Shown: piece by piece, positions 53,370-62,476 of the stretch
Layout of the letters: each line of letters opens with the position of its first letter
How positions within the stretch are numbered: the first letter of the stretch is position 1
Assembly (NCBI GenBank): GCA_041687255.1
Contig: JAWLCL010000005.1
Coordinates: 1 to 64,000 of the forward strand
Length of the DNA: 64,000 bases
Direction of reading: 5' to 3'
Source: Mariniphaga sp041687255
GTDB lineage: Bacteria; Bacteroidota; Bacteroidia; Bacteroidales; Prolixibacteraceae
Position numbers and translations under genes: made by a program
The notes under the pieces: generated by a model
Seen by the model: only the letters and a program-made list of their open reading frames with translations
Database searches by the model: none
What the model was told of the DNA's origin: nothing

Positions 53370-55014
53370 ATTCATTTTTGGGGCCAAAATAACCGGTTAT
53401 CGTTTTTATCAATTCGGTACCGTTAATAGGTTTTGTTATTGAATCATTGCATCCTGCTGCAATTGACTTCTCTCTGTCGCCTGTAAATGCATGCCCCGTT
53501 TGTGCAATTATTACTACATCTTTATTAAACTCCCGAATTTTCCGTGTGGCCTCATAACCATTCATTTGTGGCATATTTATATCCATCAGCACCAAATCGA
53601 TGTCGGGATTTTCCCAACAGGCCCTAACCGATTCATTACCGTTCTTTGCTCTAATTATATTTCTGCTGATTCCTTCAACCAGTATGCTAAGAAGCATTTC
53701 TGAAAATTCATCATCTTCTGCAATCAAAATATTTAATTTCCGGGTTAAAATTTTCTCTGATTTATCAGATGGAGATATCTGAATTTCATGGTTTCCTTCT
53801 TTTAACTGATGATTTGGTATATTAAAATAGAATGTGGCACCTGAAGCATCACCATTTTTGCCTTCATTATTTTCCACCCAGATTTTACCACCCAGCATTT
53901 CAACATAGGCTTTCGAAATAGATAATCCCAATCCGGCTCCTTCGTACTTATGTTGAGTTGATTCGCTACCTTGCCTGAACCGCTCGAATATGAATTCTTT
54001 TTGTTCATCAGGAATTCCCGGACCGCTATCTTTTACATAAAACTCAAGAAAGTCGCCTTTTACTTTGTAACCCAGTTCAATGGAACCGGTTTGCGTAAAC
54101 TTTATCGCATTTTTAACCAGGTTTGTGAGCACTGCAAACAATTTTTCACGATCGGTTCTTATAAAAGCCACGTTCGCCGGCAATCCATTTTTAAAAGAAA
54201 GATGCAATTTATGTTGTTCAGCCTCCTGCTTAAAAAATGAATAGATGTATTCCACCTGCTCATTTACATTTGTGTCTGAAACTAAAACTTCAATTTGATG
54301 TGATTCTATTTTTGAAATGCTTATAATATCATTCAGTATATTAAGCATTCGGACACCGCTTTTCTCAATAATGGCGATATAGTTTTGCTGTTCCTCACTC
54401 TCCGGCTGAAGGGTTTTAAGCAATTCTGTAAAACCCAGGATGCCATTCATTGGTGTTCTGATTTCATGGCTCATATTGGCAAGAAAGGCTGATTCAAGCC
54501 TTTCGTTTTCCTCAGCTCTTTCTTTGGCTTTAATCAAATCGTTCTCTGTTTGTTTACGTTTTGTAATGTCAACCAGGGTAACCAGGCATTTTTTATCAAT
54601 ATTGCTGATTATTCCGTTGACGTGTACATATTTTATTGAATTATTTCCTGTTTCCAGCCTAAGTTCACAGGTTTCTTTCAACTTGTTTTTGAAAATTTTT
54701 TGCAGAAAACGATTATAAACTGCCCTGGTATCCTGAGAAACAAAAAAACCAAAACTGCTTTCAATCAGATGAGAACAATCCTTTTCCAACATATTTTCTG
54801 CGCTTTTATTCAAACCCAGTATTTTACCTTCCTGAGTAAGTGTTATGTATCCTGAAGGGGCAAAATCATACAATTCAGTATATTTTTTTTCCGCTAATTC
54901 TGCTTTTTCTTTAGCCAGTTTAAGTTCTTCATTTTGCAATTCCAGTTCTATCTGGTGCACTTCAAGTGCGTGAATGAGTTTTATATTATCCGATTCGGTA
55001 AATAACTTTTTCAT
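53326..55014 (-). CDS. Hybrid PAS histidine kinase with receiver domain
   Basis: 562 residues from the ATG at 55014 (the frame also allows a GTG at 55041). PAS module at about 30-160 resembling the stand-alone PAS proteins (LEVHQIELELQNEELKLAKE, YTELYDFAPSGYITLTQEGK). HisKA with LANMSHEIRTPMNGILG, HATPase with NLVKNAIKF, DSGPGIPDEQKEFIF and GAGLGLSISK. Receiver near the C-terminus with IAEDDEFSEMLL and the phospho-acceptor Asp in LVLMDINMPQMNG. No HPt or output DNA-binding domain, so it needs a separate regulator. Confidence 0.95.
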   Translation of the reverse strand: MKKLFTESDNIKLIHALEVHQIELELQNEELKLAKEKAELAEKKYTELYDFAPSGYITLTQEGKILGLNKSAENMLEKDCSHLIESSFGFFVSQDTRAVYNRFLQKIFKNKLKETCELRLETGNNSIKYVHVNGIISNIDKKCLVTLVDITKRKQTENDLIKAKERAEENERLESAFLANMSHEIRTPMNGILGFTELLKTLQPESEEQQNYIAIIEKSGVRMLNILNDIISISKIESHQIEVLVSDTNVNEQVEYIYSFFKQEAEQHKLHLSFKNGLPANVAFIRTDREKLFAVLTNLVKNAIKFTQTGSIELGYKVKGDFLEFYVKDSGPGIPDEQKEFIFERFRQGSESTQHKYEGAGLGLSISKAYVEMLGGKIWVENNEGKNGDASGATFYFNIPNHQLKEGNHEIQISPSDKSEKILTRKLNILIAEDDEFSEMLLSILVEGISRNIIRAKNGNESVRACWENPDIDLVLMDINMPQMNGYEATRKIREFNKDVVIIAQTGHAFTGDREKSIAAGCNDSITKPINGTELIKTITGYFGPKNECVNDVIHFQNHATE

Positions 55015-55357
55015 ATGTTTCTTCTTTTCGTTTAACAACACTTTTGCTCCCTGACACAGCCTGATAGGATTGTTTTCATTTTTTTTTATGTTCTATGCAC
55101 GTTTATAAATATTAAAAGTTTTAGAAATCTGCCGGAAAATTATACTACTGATGCAATAAAGCGTTTGAAACTTTTGAAAGGACCGAAAAGGGTATTAGGA
55201 GAGGCTAACTCTGAAGAACAATTATCTTAATTTTGAACCTTTTTCCCTTGTTTAATTAGTAACCGCAGAGTTAGGAATGTAAGGTAGTGATTGCCTCAAT
55301 AAAGGTGGAAATTCCTGTTACACCAGGAACATTTTATAACTTTAGTGTAGTAACTTG

Positions 55358-55489
55358 TCACCCATACAGGTTTTTCATCTTTTTGTATCCAGGATCATTT
55401 ATCTTTAATCCACATGCAACAAACAGTGATAGTGCATCATGTAATTTTGTTTCTTCATTTTTAAGTTCTGCAATTTTTATTTCCCGCAC
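55358..55489 (-). CDS. Short ORF, 43 residues, weak support
   Basis: Begins with GTG at 55489, reading MREIKIAELKNEETKLHDAL, then LFVACGLKINDPGYKKMKNL. Helical, not recognised. No clear ribosome site. It lies about 80 nt after the -7 element of site F, which may instead be the promoter of the kinase downstream. Confidence 0.35.
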   Translation of the reverse strand: MREIKIAELKNEETKLHDALSLFVACGLKINDPGYKKMKNLYG

Positions 55490-55571
55490 CCGGCGATGAT
55501 GAGATATAGAGGAATTGTGCTGCTAAAACTTTCAGAAGAATACAATCACATTTTAATGTATCGTTTAAAAG

Positions 55572-55637
55572 CAAAGTTCAGGTTTAAATGGCAAAAAAGT
55601 GTTACATCATTTTACTATTGATTTACATCATTCACAC
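55572..55637 (-). promoter_or_regulatory. Site F: tandem element and -7 element
   Basis: On the minus strand GTGTGAATGATGTAA starts at 55637, ATGTAAC at 55607 and GAACTTTG at 55579, offsets 30 and 58. It would drive the short ORF and/or the hybrid kinase, which suggests feedback on the kinase gene. Confidence 0.72.
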
Positions 55638-55829
55638 ATTGCAGAGGCTGGATTCATACTGTATCTACCAAAAGAAGCTGTAATAAAAACGTGGCTCGTT
55701 TAATTTTTTACTTTGCCGGGAAAGAAAAGACTGCACAGCTGAATCAACTTCTGAAACGGCAACACTTAACTTTCATGGAGACACTGCATTCTTGCAACAT
55801 AAAAAATTGGCTAAATCAAGTTACATATT

Positions 55830-57302
55830 CTATTTTGTTTTCTTCAACTTCATTAAAAGCTCATTCAAATTAACAGTTGCATATGTTGATGCATAATCAG
55901 ACATGGCATAAGGTATAATTAATTCGCCGTTATGAATCATCGACCCGCAGGAATAAACCACATTGGGTACATAACCTTCCCGTTCTTCAGCATTGGGCCC
56001 CAGCAGTGGAGATGATAACCTCCCGATTTCTTTCTCAGGATTATCCAGATCGAACAGTGAGGCTCCCAACTTGTATTCACGCATGGGGCCAACACCATGT
56101 GTTATTACCAGCCAGCCTTCCGGAGTTTCTATAGGTGAACCTCCATTTCCAATCTGGATAAATTCCCAGGGAAATTTAGGCTGTTGCAGCAATTTCGCTT
56201 CACGCCAGATATTGATGTTATCAGAATAGGCTATGTAATTGTTAAAGCCATCTAACCGGCATAACATGGCATATTTTCCGTTCACTTTGCGGGGAAAGAG
56301 TGCCATGCCCTTGTTTTGGGCAATTTCACCATGCAGGGGCAGTACCTTAAAGTGATAAAAATCCCTGGTGTCGAGCATTTTTGGCAATATGGTGGTTCCA
56401 TCGTAGGCAGTATAGGTGGCATAATAAATAATTTCCCCGTTATCTTCGGTGAATTTCACAAAACGGGCATCTTCAATCCCGTTCTTTTCATTTACTGAAA
56501 CCGGAAATATTACCCTTTCTGAAATGTTGGTGTCCAACGAAAAATCGAGCTCGTAATGGGAGGAAGCCAGCCAGATGATTTGATTGAAAAGAATTTCTTT
56601 ATCGGCAGCCAGGTGAAGGGATTTCCTTGCATCTTTTATGCAATCTCTGAGTTCACCATAGGAGAATTTATTGTTTAAATTATTTAGTATTAAATCCGAA
56701 GGAATTAAGGTATGAAAATCCTTCATCTCTTCGAGTTTTTGTTTAAATGATGCTTTATCGTATATGTGTTTTTTTATGTGTTTAGCTTCTTCCAGCATTT
56801 TACCTACCGGTTCAACGGAAAGGTTGTTGTTTCTATCAAGCACCCCGGTACGAAATACAATTGACGATATATGCCCTTCACCGGTTGCCCTGAGACTTAT
56901 TATTACCCTTTTCTCATCAGGGCCAGTTTCCGACTGATCGGGATGTTCAACAATGGATGGATTAAAAAAAGCGGCCGATTCTATAGAATACTCCATGGTA
57001 AAATAGGAACCTATAAGTGTCTTTTGTGAAATATTCAGCGAATCAGGATCAACATCCAGCAGCTTTAATAAATGGGAAATCTTATAAAAATGTTTCTCGA
57101 AAATTTTTGAAATATTTCTGTGCCGCCAGGAGAAATCTCTAAGAATGGGATTCAATGCCTGCGATTCCGAATATTTGGGCATATTTAGGACAGAACGAAT
57201 GGTATTGAGTGCCCTTTCTTCGCCGGTATAAAGAAACCTGGCAATTACTCTGGAAGCATCGGGGCGAAATTTTATGTCTTTTCTGTTAACCGTAACCTGC
57301 AT
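55830..57302 (-). CDS. GH130-family glycosidase or phosphorylase
   Basis: 490 residues. The five-bladed propeller of GH130 begins near residue 70 (SYFTMEYSIESAAFFNPSI). Motifs typical of the family include ARFVKFTEDNGEIIYYATYTA, GMALFPRKVNGKYAMLCRLD, GNGGSPIETPEGWLVITHGV and VPNVVYSCGSMIHNGELIIP. Members act on beta-mannosides, usually by phosphorolysis. The N-terminal 100 residues (helical, RKDIKFRPDASRVIARF) are typical of one GH130 branch. It may act with the GT4 protein encoded at 41799. Confidence 0.92.
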   Translation of the reverse strand: MQVTVNRKDIKFRPDASRVIARFLYTGEERALNTIRSVLNMPKYSESQALNPILRDFSWRHRNISKIFEKHFYKISHLLKLLDVDPDSLNISQKTLIGSYFTMEYSIESAAFFNPSIVEHPDQSETGPDEKRVIISLRATGEGHISSIVFRTGVLDRNNNLSVEPVGKMLEEAKHIKKHIYDKASFKQKLEEMKDFHTLIPSDLILNNLNNKFSYGELRDCIKDARKSLHLAADKEILFNQIIWLASSHYELDFSLDTNISERVIFPVSVNEKNGIEDARFVKFTEDNGEIIYYATYTAYDGTTILPKMLDTRDFYHFKVLPLHGEIAQNKGMALFPRKVNGKYAMLCRLDGFNNYIAYSDNINIWREAKLLQQPKFPWEFIQIGNGGSPIETPEGWLVITHGVGPMREYKLGASLFDLDNPEKEIGRLSSPLLGPNAEEREGYVPNVVYSCGSMIHNGELIIPYAMSDYASTYATVNLNELLMKLKKTK

Positions 57303-57512
57303 TTACTATCAGTTATTAAATTTTCCTAAAGGTAATTGCATAAATGGAATAAACACCCTCTTATTTTTTCAGACTGTTTTATTTGCAGATTATATATTAG
57401 TGATTGACACCAGTTATCTTCCCGGTCCAGCTTTTCTGTATCTGCGGCATGAACAATATGGGTTCTTCGAGATTAGACTTTTCCCCGGGAACAGAGCTCA
57501 ATTGTTTGCCTT

Positions 57513-57941
57513 TTAAAATGTTAAAACTTTTGCATCGCTTTTCAGATAATCGCTTAAAGGTTTTCCCATTCCTTTCACTTCGAAATTCAGCGATTTGAGT
57601 TTTTCGGTAACCCCGTAGGCATCGGCACAAACAATACAGGCTTTTATTTCCACGCCATCTTCCTGCATGGCTTTTAGTTTTTCCTGTACTTTCAGGTTCT
57701 CGGCTGTCAGCTTAGCTGATGGCCCCCAGATGATAAGCGTAACTTCACTGAACCACTCTGCTGTTTTGGCGGCATGCGTATACATCAATGCAACCCGCTC
57801 GGCCACATAGGGGTCGTCGCTGGTCCAGACAATCACAAGTTTGCCGGAGGTGTTTTCTGTTTTCTCTGTTTGTCCTGCAGCTTGTGTTGCACTGAAAATT
57901 AATAGTGCTGATAAGATGGTAAGTAAAAATTTGGAGTTCAT
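57513..57941 (-). CDS. Exported DsrE-family protein
   Basis: 142 residues. Signal peptide ending QAAGQ. DsrE fold: KLVIVWTSDDPYVAERVALM, VTLIIWGPSAKLTAEN, and the Cys pair IKACIVCADAYGV. Third DsrE protein in the window; it stands away from the sulfur operon at 11-13 kb. Likely sulfur or thiol handling in the periplasm, not demonstrated. Confidence 0.88.
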   Translation of the reverse strand: MNSKFLLTILSALLIFSATQAAGQTEKTENTSGKLVIVWTSDDPYVAERVALMYTHAAKTAEWFSEVTLIIWGPSAKLTAENLKVQEKLKAMQEDGVEIKACIVCADAYGVTEKLKSLNFEVKGMGKPLSDYLKSDAKVLTF

Positions 57942-58062
57942 AATAATTCCATTTAAAATTTAAATTATTTCATTTCACTGGTAAAATTCAACCGGTTTAT
58001 TCATGCGATTGGGCTATTGAGCTAAAAAGAAATAAACCTCGTATACAAGAATCAGACTAAGG

Positions 58063-58791
58063 CTAAATATTAACAAATTCTTCAATCCATTTGTTAGCCG
58101 GATTTGTTTTAATAATCTCCGGTGTGTCGTATTGTTCAATTCTTCCTTCATTGATGATGACCATTTGGGTTCCAAGTGAAAAGGCTTCCTGCAAGTCGTG
58201 TGTAACCATTACAAAGGTGATTCCCAGATTTCTGTGCATTTCCTTTATTTCATTTTGCAGGTTGCGGCGGGTAATGTTATCGAGGGCGCCAAAAGGCTCG
58301 TCCATCAATACAATCTCGGGCTGTGATGCCAGGGCGCGGGCAATACCAACGCGTTGCTGCTGCCCGCCGCTTAAGTCTGAAGGAAAGGCATTCAACTGTC
58401 GTTCATCGAATCCCATCATATTAGCAAGTTCGGTGATCCTGTTGTTAACTGCCTGAGTTCCGGCAGCTGAGATATTTAATACAAAGGCAATGTTCTGCCT
58501 GACTGTAAGGTGCGGAAAAAGCGCTCCCTGCTGAATAACATAGCCAATATTCCTGCGCAAATGAACCATATCCCAGCTTATAAGGTTCCGTCCCATGACA
58601 GAAACCTGCCCTGAATCAAAGCTGGTCATTCCGTTTATCAATCGCATCAGTGTAGTTTTCCCGCAACCACTTGGTCCGATGATGGTAACAAATGCGCCAC
58701 GAGGAATTTCAAGGCTGACCTCTAAAAGTGCTTTGTTTCCTGATTCATAGGTTTTTGATACGTTTATTATTTCTATAACGTGATTGCTCAT
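58063..58791 (-). CDS. ABC transporter ATP-binding protein, osmolyte (OpuC/ProV-like)
   Basis: 242 residues. Walker A GPSGCGKTTLMRLI, Q-loop, signature LSGGQQQRVGIARALASQ, Walker B EIVLMDEPFGALD. No CBS domains at the C-terminus, so regulation by ionic strength through CBS is absent. Energises the fused permease-binding protein encoded 10 bp upstream; likely substrate glycine betaine, choline or a related compatible solute. Confidence 0.92.
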   Translation of the reverse strand: MSNHVIEIINVSKTYESGNKALLEVSLEIPRGAFVTIIGPSGCGKTTLMRLINGMTSFDSGQVSVMGRNLISWDMVHLRRNIGYVIQQGALFPHLTVRQNIAFVLNISAAGTQAVNNRITELANMMGFDERQLNAFPSDLSGGQQQRVGIARALASQPEIVLMDEPFGALDNITRRNLQNEIKEMHRNLGITFVMVTHDLQEAFSLGTQMVIINEGRIEQYDTPEIIKTNPANKWIEEFVNI

Positions 58792-58800
58792 TGTTCCTTT

Positions 58801-60357
58801 TTAATTCACTAATTTATGTTTATTCAAAAAATCAGCAGCGACTTCCGCGGGTGATTTTTTTTCTATCTCCACTTCGTAATTAAGCAGAAGCATGGTGGAA
58901 TCGCTGATTGTATTTTCCAGACGGGTCAATATTTCCCTTAATTCAGGGAATTGTTCCAATGTTTCATTCCTTACGACTATTCCTGCCTGGTATGCCGGAA
59001 AGAACGATTTATCATCTTTCAGTACCCGCAGGTTCATTTGCCGGATGCGTGAATCGGTAGAAAAGGCATTAATTACGTCTACGGTATTGTTTTCAAGTGC
59101 CTGGAACTTCAGGTTTACATCCAGCTCCACTTTATTCTTAAAATTGAAGGAATAGGCTTCACTTAATCCGGGAAATCCATCTTCACGTTCGAAAAAATCA
59201 AATTCGGCTCCAAATACAAACCGGTTGCTTTTAGCTGCCAGTTCCGAAAAAGTGGTTATCCCTTCACTTTCTGCCAGCTCTTCAGACAGTGCCAGCGTAA
59301 AGGTGTTATTAAAACCAAGGCGGCACACCCAGCTAAACCCGAACTCTTCGTTGTAAGCACTTTTTAAGGCAGAATATAAACTGTCGGGCTGATTGATTTG
59401 ATCTCTTTTCAAAACAAACAGCCATGCTGTACCCGAATATTCAGGATAGACATCAATTTCACCTTTTAACATGGCCGGATGAATATTGGAGGTTCCACCC
59501 CCAATTCCAAACTTCCGCACTACACGGATGTCGGTTTGCTTTTCTATTAACAGAGAAATAATCTCTCCCAAAACATATTGCTCGGCTGTGGGCTTTGATG
59601 CCACAACAATTTCTTTCTGCGAAAGCTTTCCGGATTTGGGAAGGAGCATAAAAATCAGGAGAATCGAAAGGAGCGCCAGAATACTGTATTTTAGAATACG
59701 GTTTTTCTTTCCGGCTTTTTTTGATTTTACCTTGACTGATTTTTCAATTGCCCCAATGCTTAAATCAACAGCCAATGCAAGGAATGCCACTGCAATAGAC
59801 CCAACTATTATAAGCGAAGAATTGTTGGTATTGATTCCCCGGTATATAGCCTGCCCTAAACCACCGGCTCCGATAAAGGAAGCCAGTCCGGCCAGCGCGA
59901 TTGTCATAACTACCATGGTGCGAAAGCCACTCAATATGGTAGGAAAAGCAAGCGGCCACCTCACGCGCGAAAACACCTGCCAGGGAGTGGCGCCCATTCC
60001 TTTTGCGGCATCCAGCAAAAGCGGGTCAACTTCATTCAACCCTATGTAGGTGTTTCTGATGACAGGCAGTAATCCATATATTACCAGCACCACCAGTGCA
60101 TTGATATAACCGATTCCCACTAACGGAATGAACAATCCAAACATGGCGATGGATGGTACAGTGTATAGAAAATTGACTGTTCCTAAAACAGCCTGTCTCC
60201 ATCTTTTATATTTAAGAATGGCAATTCCTGTTGCAAGACCAACAATGGTAATTACCACTATGGCGCTAAGGCTAAGAACGATATGCTGAACAAGTAATTC
60301 ATACAGATAACTACGTCGTTCGGCAATGGTTCTGAATAATTCGTTCAGAAAAGCCAT
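58801..60357 (-). CDS. Fused ABC permease and substrate-binding protein (OpuC-like)
   Basis: 518 residues. The N-terminal half is a BPD_transp_1 permease with six TM helices and the EAA loop (LLLDAAKGMGATPWQVFSRV). A linker TM at about 225 leads to an OpuAC-type solute-binding domain (about 250-515: VVASKPTAEQYVLGEIISLL, GGTSNIHPAMLKGEIDVYPE, SFFPAYQAGIVVRNETLE). The fusion tethers the receptor to the permease, as in some OpuA-type systems. Signal peptide is not needed. Confidence 0.92.
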   Translation of the reverse strand: MAFLNELFRTIAERRSYLYELLVQHIVLSLSAIVVITIVGLATGIAILKYKRWRQAVLGTVNFLYTVPSIAMFGLFIPLVGIGYINALVVLVIYGLLPVIRNTYIGLNEVDPLLLDAAKGMGATPWQVFSRVRWPLAFPTILSGFRTMVVMTIALAGLASFIGAGGLGQAIYRGINTNNSSLIIVGSIAVAFLALAVDLSIGAIEKSVKVKSKKAGKKNRILKYSILALLSILLIFMLLPKSGKLSQKEIVVASKPTAEQYVLGEIISLLIEKQTDIRVVRKFGIGGGTSNIHPAMLKGEIDVYPEYSGTAWLFVLKRDQINQPDSLYSALKSAYNEEFGFSWVCRLGFNNTFTLALSEELAESEGITTFSELAAKSNRFVFGAEFDFFEREDGFPGLSEAYSFNFKNKVELDVNLKFQALENNTVDVINAFSTDSRIRQMNLRVLKDDKSFFPAYQAGIVVRNETLEQFPELREILTRLENTISDSTMLLLNYEVEIEKKSPAEVAADFLNKHKLVN

Positions 60358-60427
60358 ATTATTTATCCTGTTTTTTATTGATTCTCAATATCCTCCTTTA
60401 AAAGTTAATGCAAATAACTTAATAAGT

Positions 60428-61780
60428 TTATTCAGGTTTAATCATAAGTTCAAGTGCCTGAAACAATTGCCGCATTTTACCTTTTACACCCTGCTCATTT
60501 AAAAACAAATAGATTTCACTATCTGGTGGCATGTATGCACTAAATAACTCAAATCCACGATCACTGCCATCAATGTTGACTGATGGTTGATGAAAAGCTT
60601 TATTATGCTCTGCATCAAGTATCTTTTCCGTACGAATTGCTTCGTAAAACTTCAGAAGGTCGTCCAGAGTGGAGTACATGCCTCCACTGCCTTTTATAAG
60701 CCAGGAGGTTGGGCCCCAATTGGGCGGAATATTTGGCAGGCCAATTATTTGCGGCCCCCCGCCAGCAGCAAAATCTGAAACTGAAAGTCCATTGCTTTGG
60801 CCATATTCACCAGTTCGTAACATTCCGGCAGGTACAAGAAAATTCTCACGAATAAAATCATAATAAGAATGTCGTGTAACAACTTCAATTAATGCAGCCA
60901 GCAAACCAAAAGCACCGTGTGAATGCCTTCGCTCCGTTCCCGGTTCAAAAATTAAATCCTGAGCAAACAAACGATTAACTGCAGTTTTCCTGTCAATCCA
61001 GGCAAGGTCAGGATTCCAGTCACTTTCTATATGGAAAAAATCAGGCAATCCCGATTGACCGGTTAACAAGTGCCTGATTGTTATAGTACTTTTGTCTTCA
61101 GGAACATCACTGAAGTATTGGCTGATTTTATCTTCCAAATTAATCGTACCCTGTTGATAGAGGAGGTATATCGCTGCAACAGTGAAATCAATCGGTCTGG
61201 AACCGATGCCAAAAACTGTATTTATTGTGTTGGGTATTCCAAGATCCTTGTTGGCCATACCAAAAGCGCGCCTAATGATGACTTCTCCATTGATTTTAAC
61301 ATAGATTACCCCTGACATCCCTTCTTCTTTAAGCAGGTTGATGTTTTCTGATATGTTTTCAGCTGTAAGATTTAACGGGGCAGGGGTGTTTATAATATAA
61401 AGCCCGGATACAGCTTCAGCATCGAAATCCATCACAACTTTTAGATGTTTTTCTTCCTTTCCATTTGAAAAAATCATACGAAATCCATCCGTCTCCGCCT
61501 CAACTGCAACATTGTGATTTATTCCGTGCATTACGTTGCGCAGGTTACTTAGCTCTTTAATCAAAGAATCACGATTTTGATTCTTCCTTTTTACCATAGA
61601 TTCTTCAATGAAAGCTTCAATTGCTGAAAGATCTTCACTGTTAAGCATCTTTTCAGTATTTCTAACCGCTTTTCTAATGAAATCAGGTGGTCTTTCCTGA
61701 GCATTTATATTGCAAAAGGAAGCTGTTAATAAAAGCAATACCAGTATAGTGCGTTTAAAATTTTTCTTAAAAAGATTCAT
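60428..61780 (-). CDS. Beta-lactamase-fold (class C/PBP-like) protein without catalytic residues
   Basis: 450 residues with a signal peptide (ending NINAQ). N-terminal domain about 28-140, then the serine-hydrolase fold. The S-x-x-K site reads GSRPIDFTVAAI, so the Lys is Ile. The Y-x-N site reads HSHGAFGLLAALIE, so Tyr and Asn are both His. The C-terminal H-x-G motif is not seen. A pseudo-enzyme, probably a binding protein in the periplasm. It stands 70 bp from the osmolyte permease gene. Confidence 0.88.
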   Translation of the reverse strand: MNLFKKNFKRTILVLLLLTASFCNINAQERPPDFIRKAVRNTEKMLNSEDLSAIEAFIEESMVKRKNQNRDSLIKELSNLRNVMHGINHNVAVEAETDGFRMIFSNGKEEKHLKVVMDFDAEAVSGLYIINTPAPLNLTAENISENINLLKEEGMSGVIYVKINGEVIIRRAFGMANKDLGIPNTINTVFGIGSRPIDFTVAAIYLLYQQGTINLEDKISQYFSDVPEDKSTITIRHLLTGQSGLPDFFHIESDWNPDLAWIDRKTAVNRLFAQDLIFEPGTERRHSHGAFGLLAALIEVVTRHSYYDFIRENFLVPAGMLRTGEYGQSNGLSVSDFAAGGGPQIIGLPNIPPNWGPTSWLIKGSGGMYSTLDDLLKFYEAIRTEKILDAEHNKAFHQPSVNIDGSDRGFELFSAYMPPDSEIYLFLNEQGVKGKMRQLFQALELMIKPE

Positions 61781-62007
61781 ATTAAATTATTTTTCTTAAA
61801 AAGCTGTACTTATACAAAAGTCAATAAATTCTAAATCATTGTTTCTTATCTACTTTTAAAATTTGAAATATAAAAATTCCTGAATAATAAGAACTTCTGA
61901 AAAATCCTTTTATAGCTGTCTTTGAGATAATCTGAACAAACAGCATTACAAAAAGTATTTGAAATATCTTATCTGTTGTTACATTAATTATGTAATAAAT
62001 TATTTAC

Positions 62008-62400
62008 TTATACCGGTTTTATTGTATACAAATATAAAAGAATCAAAATGTTGATAAGTATGCCTATGCCTCCTTGTGTATGCAGTTTACTGATACTTCC
62101 ATCCCAAAATATAATATAAAGCACCGTAGATAAAATAACTGCAATTATTATACTCTGGTAAAGAAATGAATGGCCGGTTAAAGCAAGAATACCTGATAAA
62201 ATAAAATTTAGGGCAGCAACAATGCATAAACCGGCGGCAAATATTTTATTTGAATGTCTACTGAATACATTTTTAAGCAACCATGAATTATCAGGCCAGA
62301 CAAAATCTTTTTCCAAATCAAAGTAGTTTAGGCTATGCCCCATATATAACAGATGCACTAATCCATGCATTATAAAAAAGATACCGGTTAAAAAATTCAT
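62008..62400 (-). CDS. Small membrane protein, four TM helices
   Basis: 130 residues: GIFFIMHGLVHLLYMGHSL, KIFAAGLCIVAALNFILSGI, LYQSIIIAVILSTVLYIIFW, IGILINILILLYLYTIKP. Several His near TM1 (MHGLVHLLYMGH). No family recognised with confidence. Confidence 0.75.
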   Translation of the reverse strand: MNFLTGIFFIMHGLVHLLYMGHSLNYFDLEKDFVWPDNSWLLKNVFSRHSNKIFAAGLCIVAALNFILSGILALTGHSFLYQSIIIAVILSTVLYIIFWDGSISKLHTQGGIGILINILILLYLYTIKPV

Positions 62401-62476
62401 CTTGTATGTTTTATGTTAGAAACATCATCAGCTATTACAAATTAAAGTATCAGGAGCAGTCTTTTTTTCATTATTC

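Noticed and set aside
55691..55873. 60-codon + strand frame beginning MARLIFYFAGKEK
   Set aside because: Overlaps the opposite-strand GH130 3' end, no ribosome site and no recognised family.
61965..62000. GTTACATTAATTATGTAAT palindrome upstream of the beta-lactamase-like gene
   Set aside because: It is a palindrome of ATGTAA in opposite orientations, not the direct-repeat layout of the regulon, and has no -7 element at the right offset.
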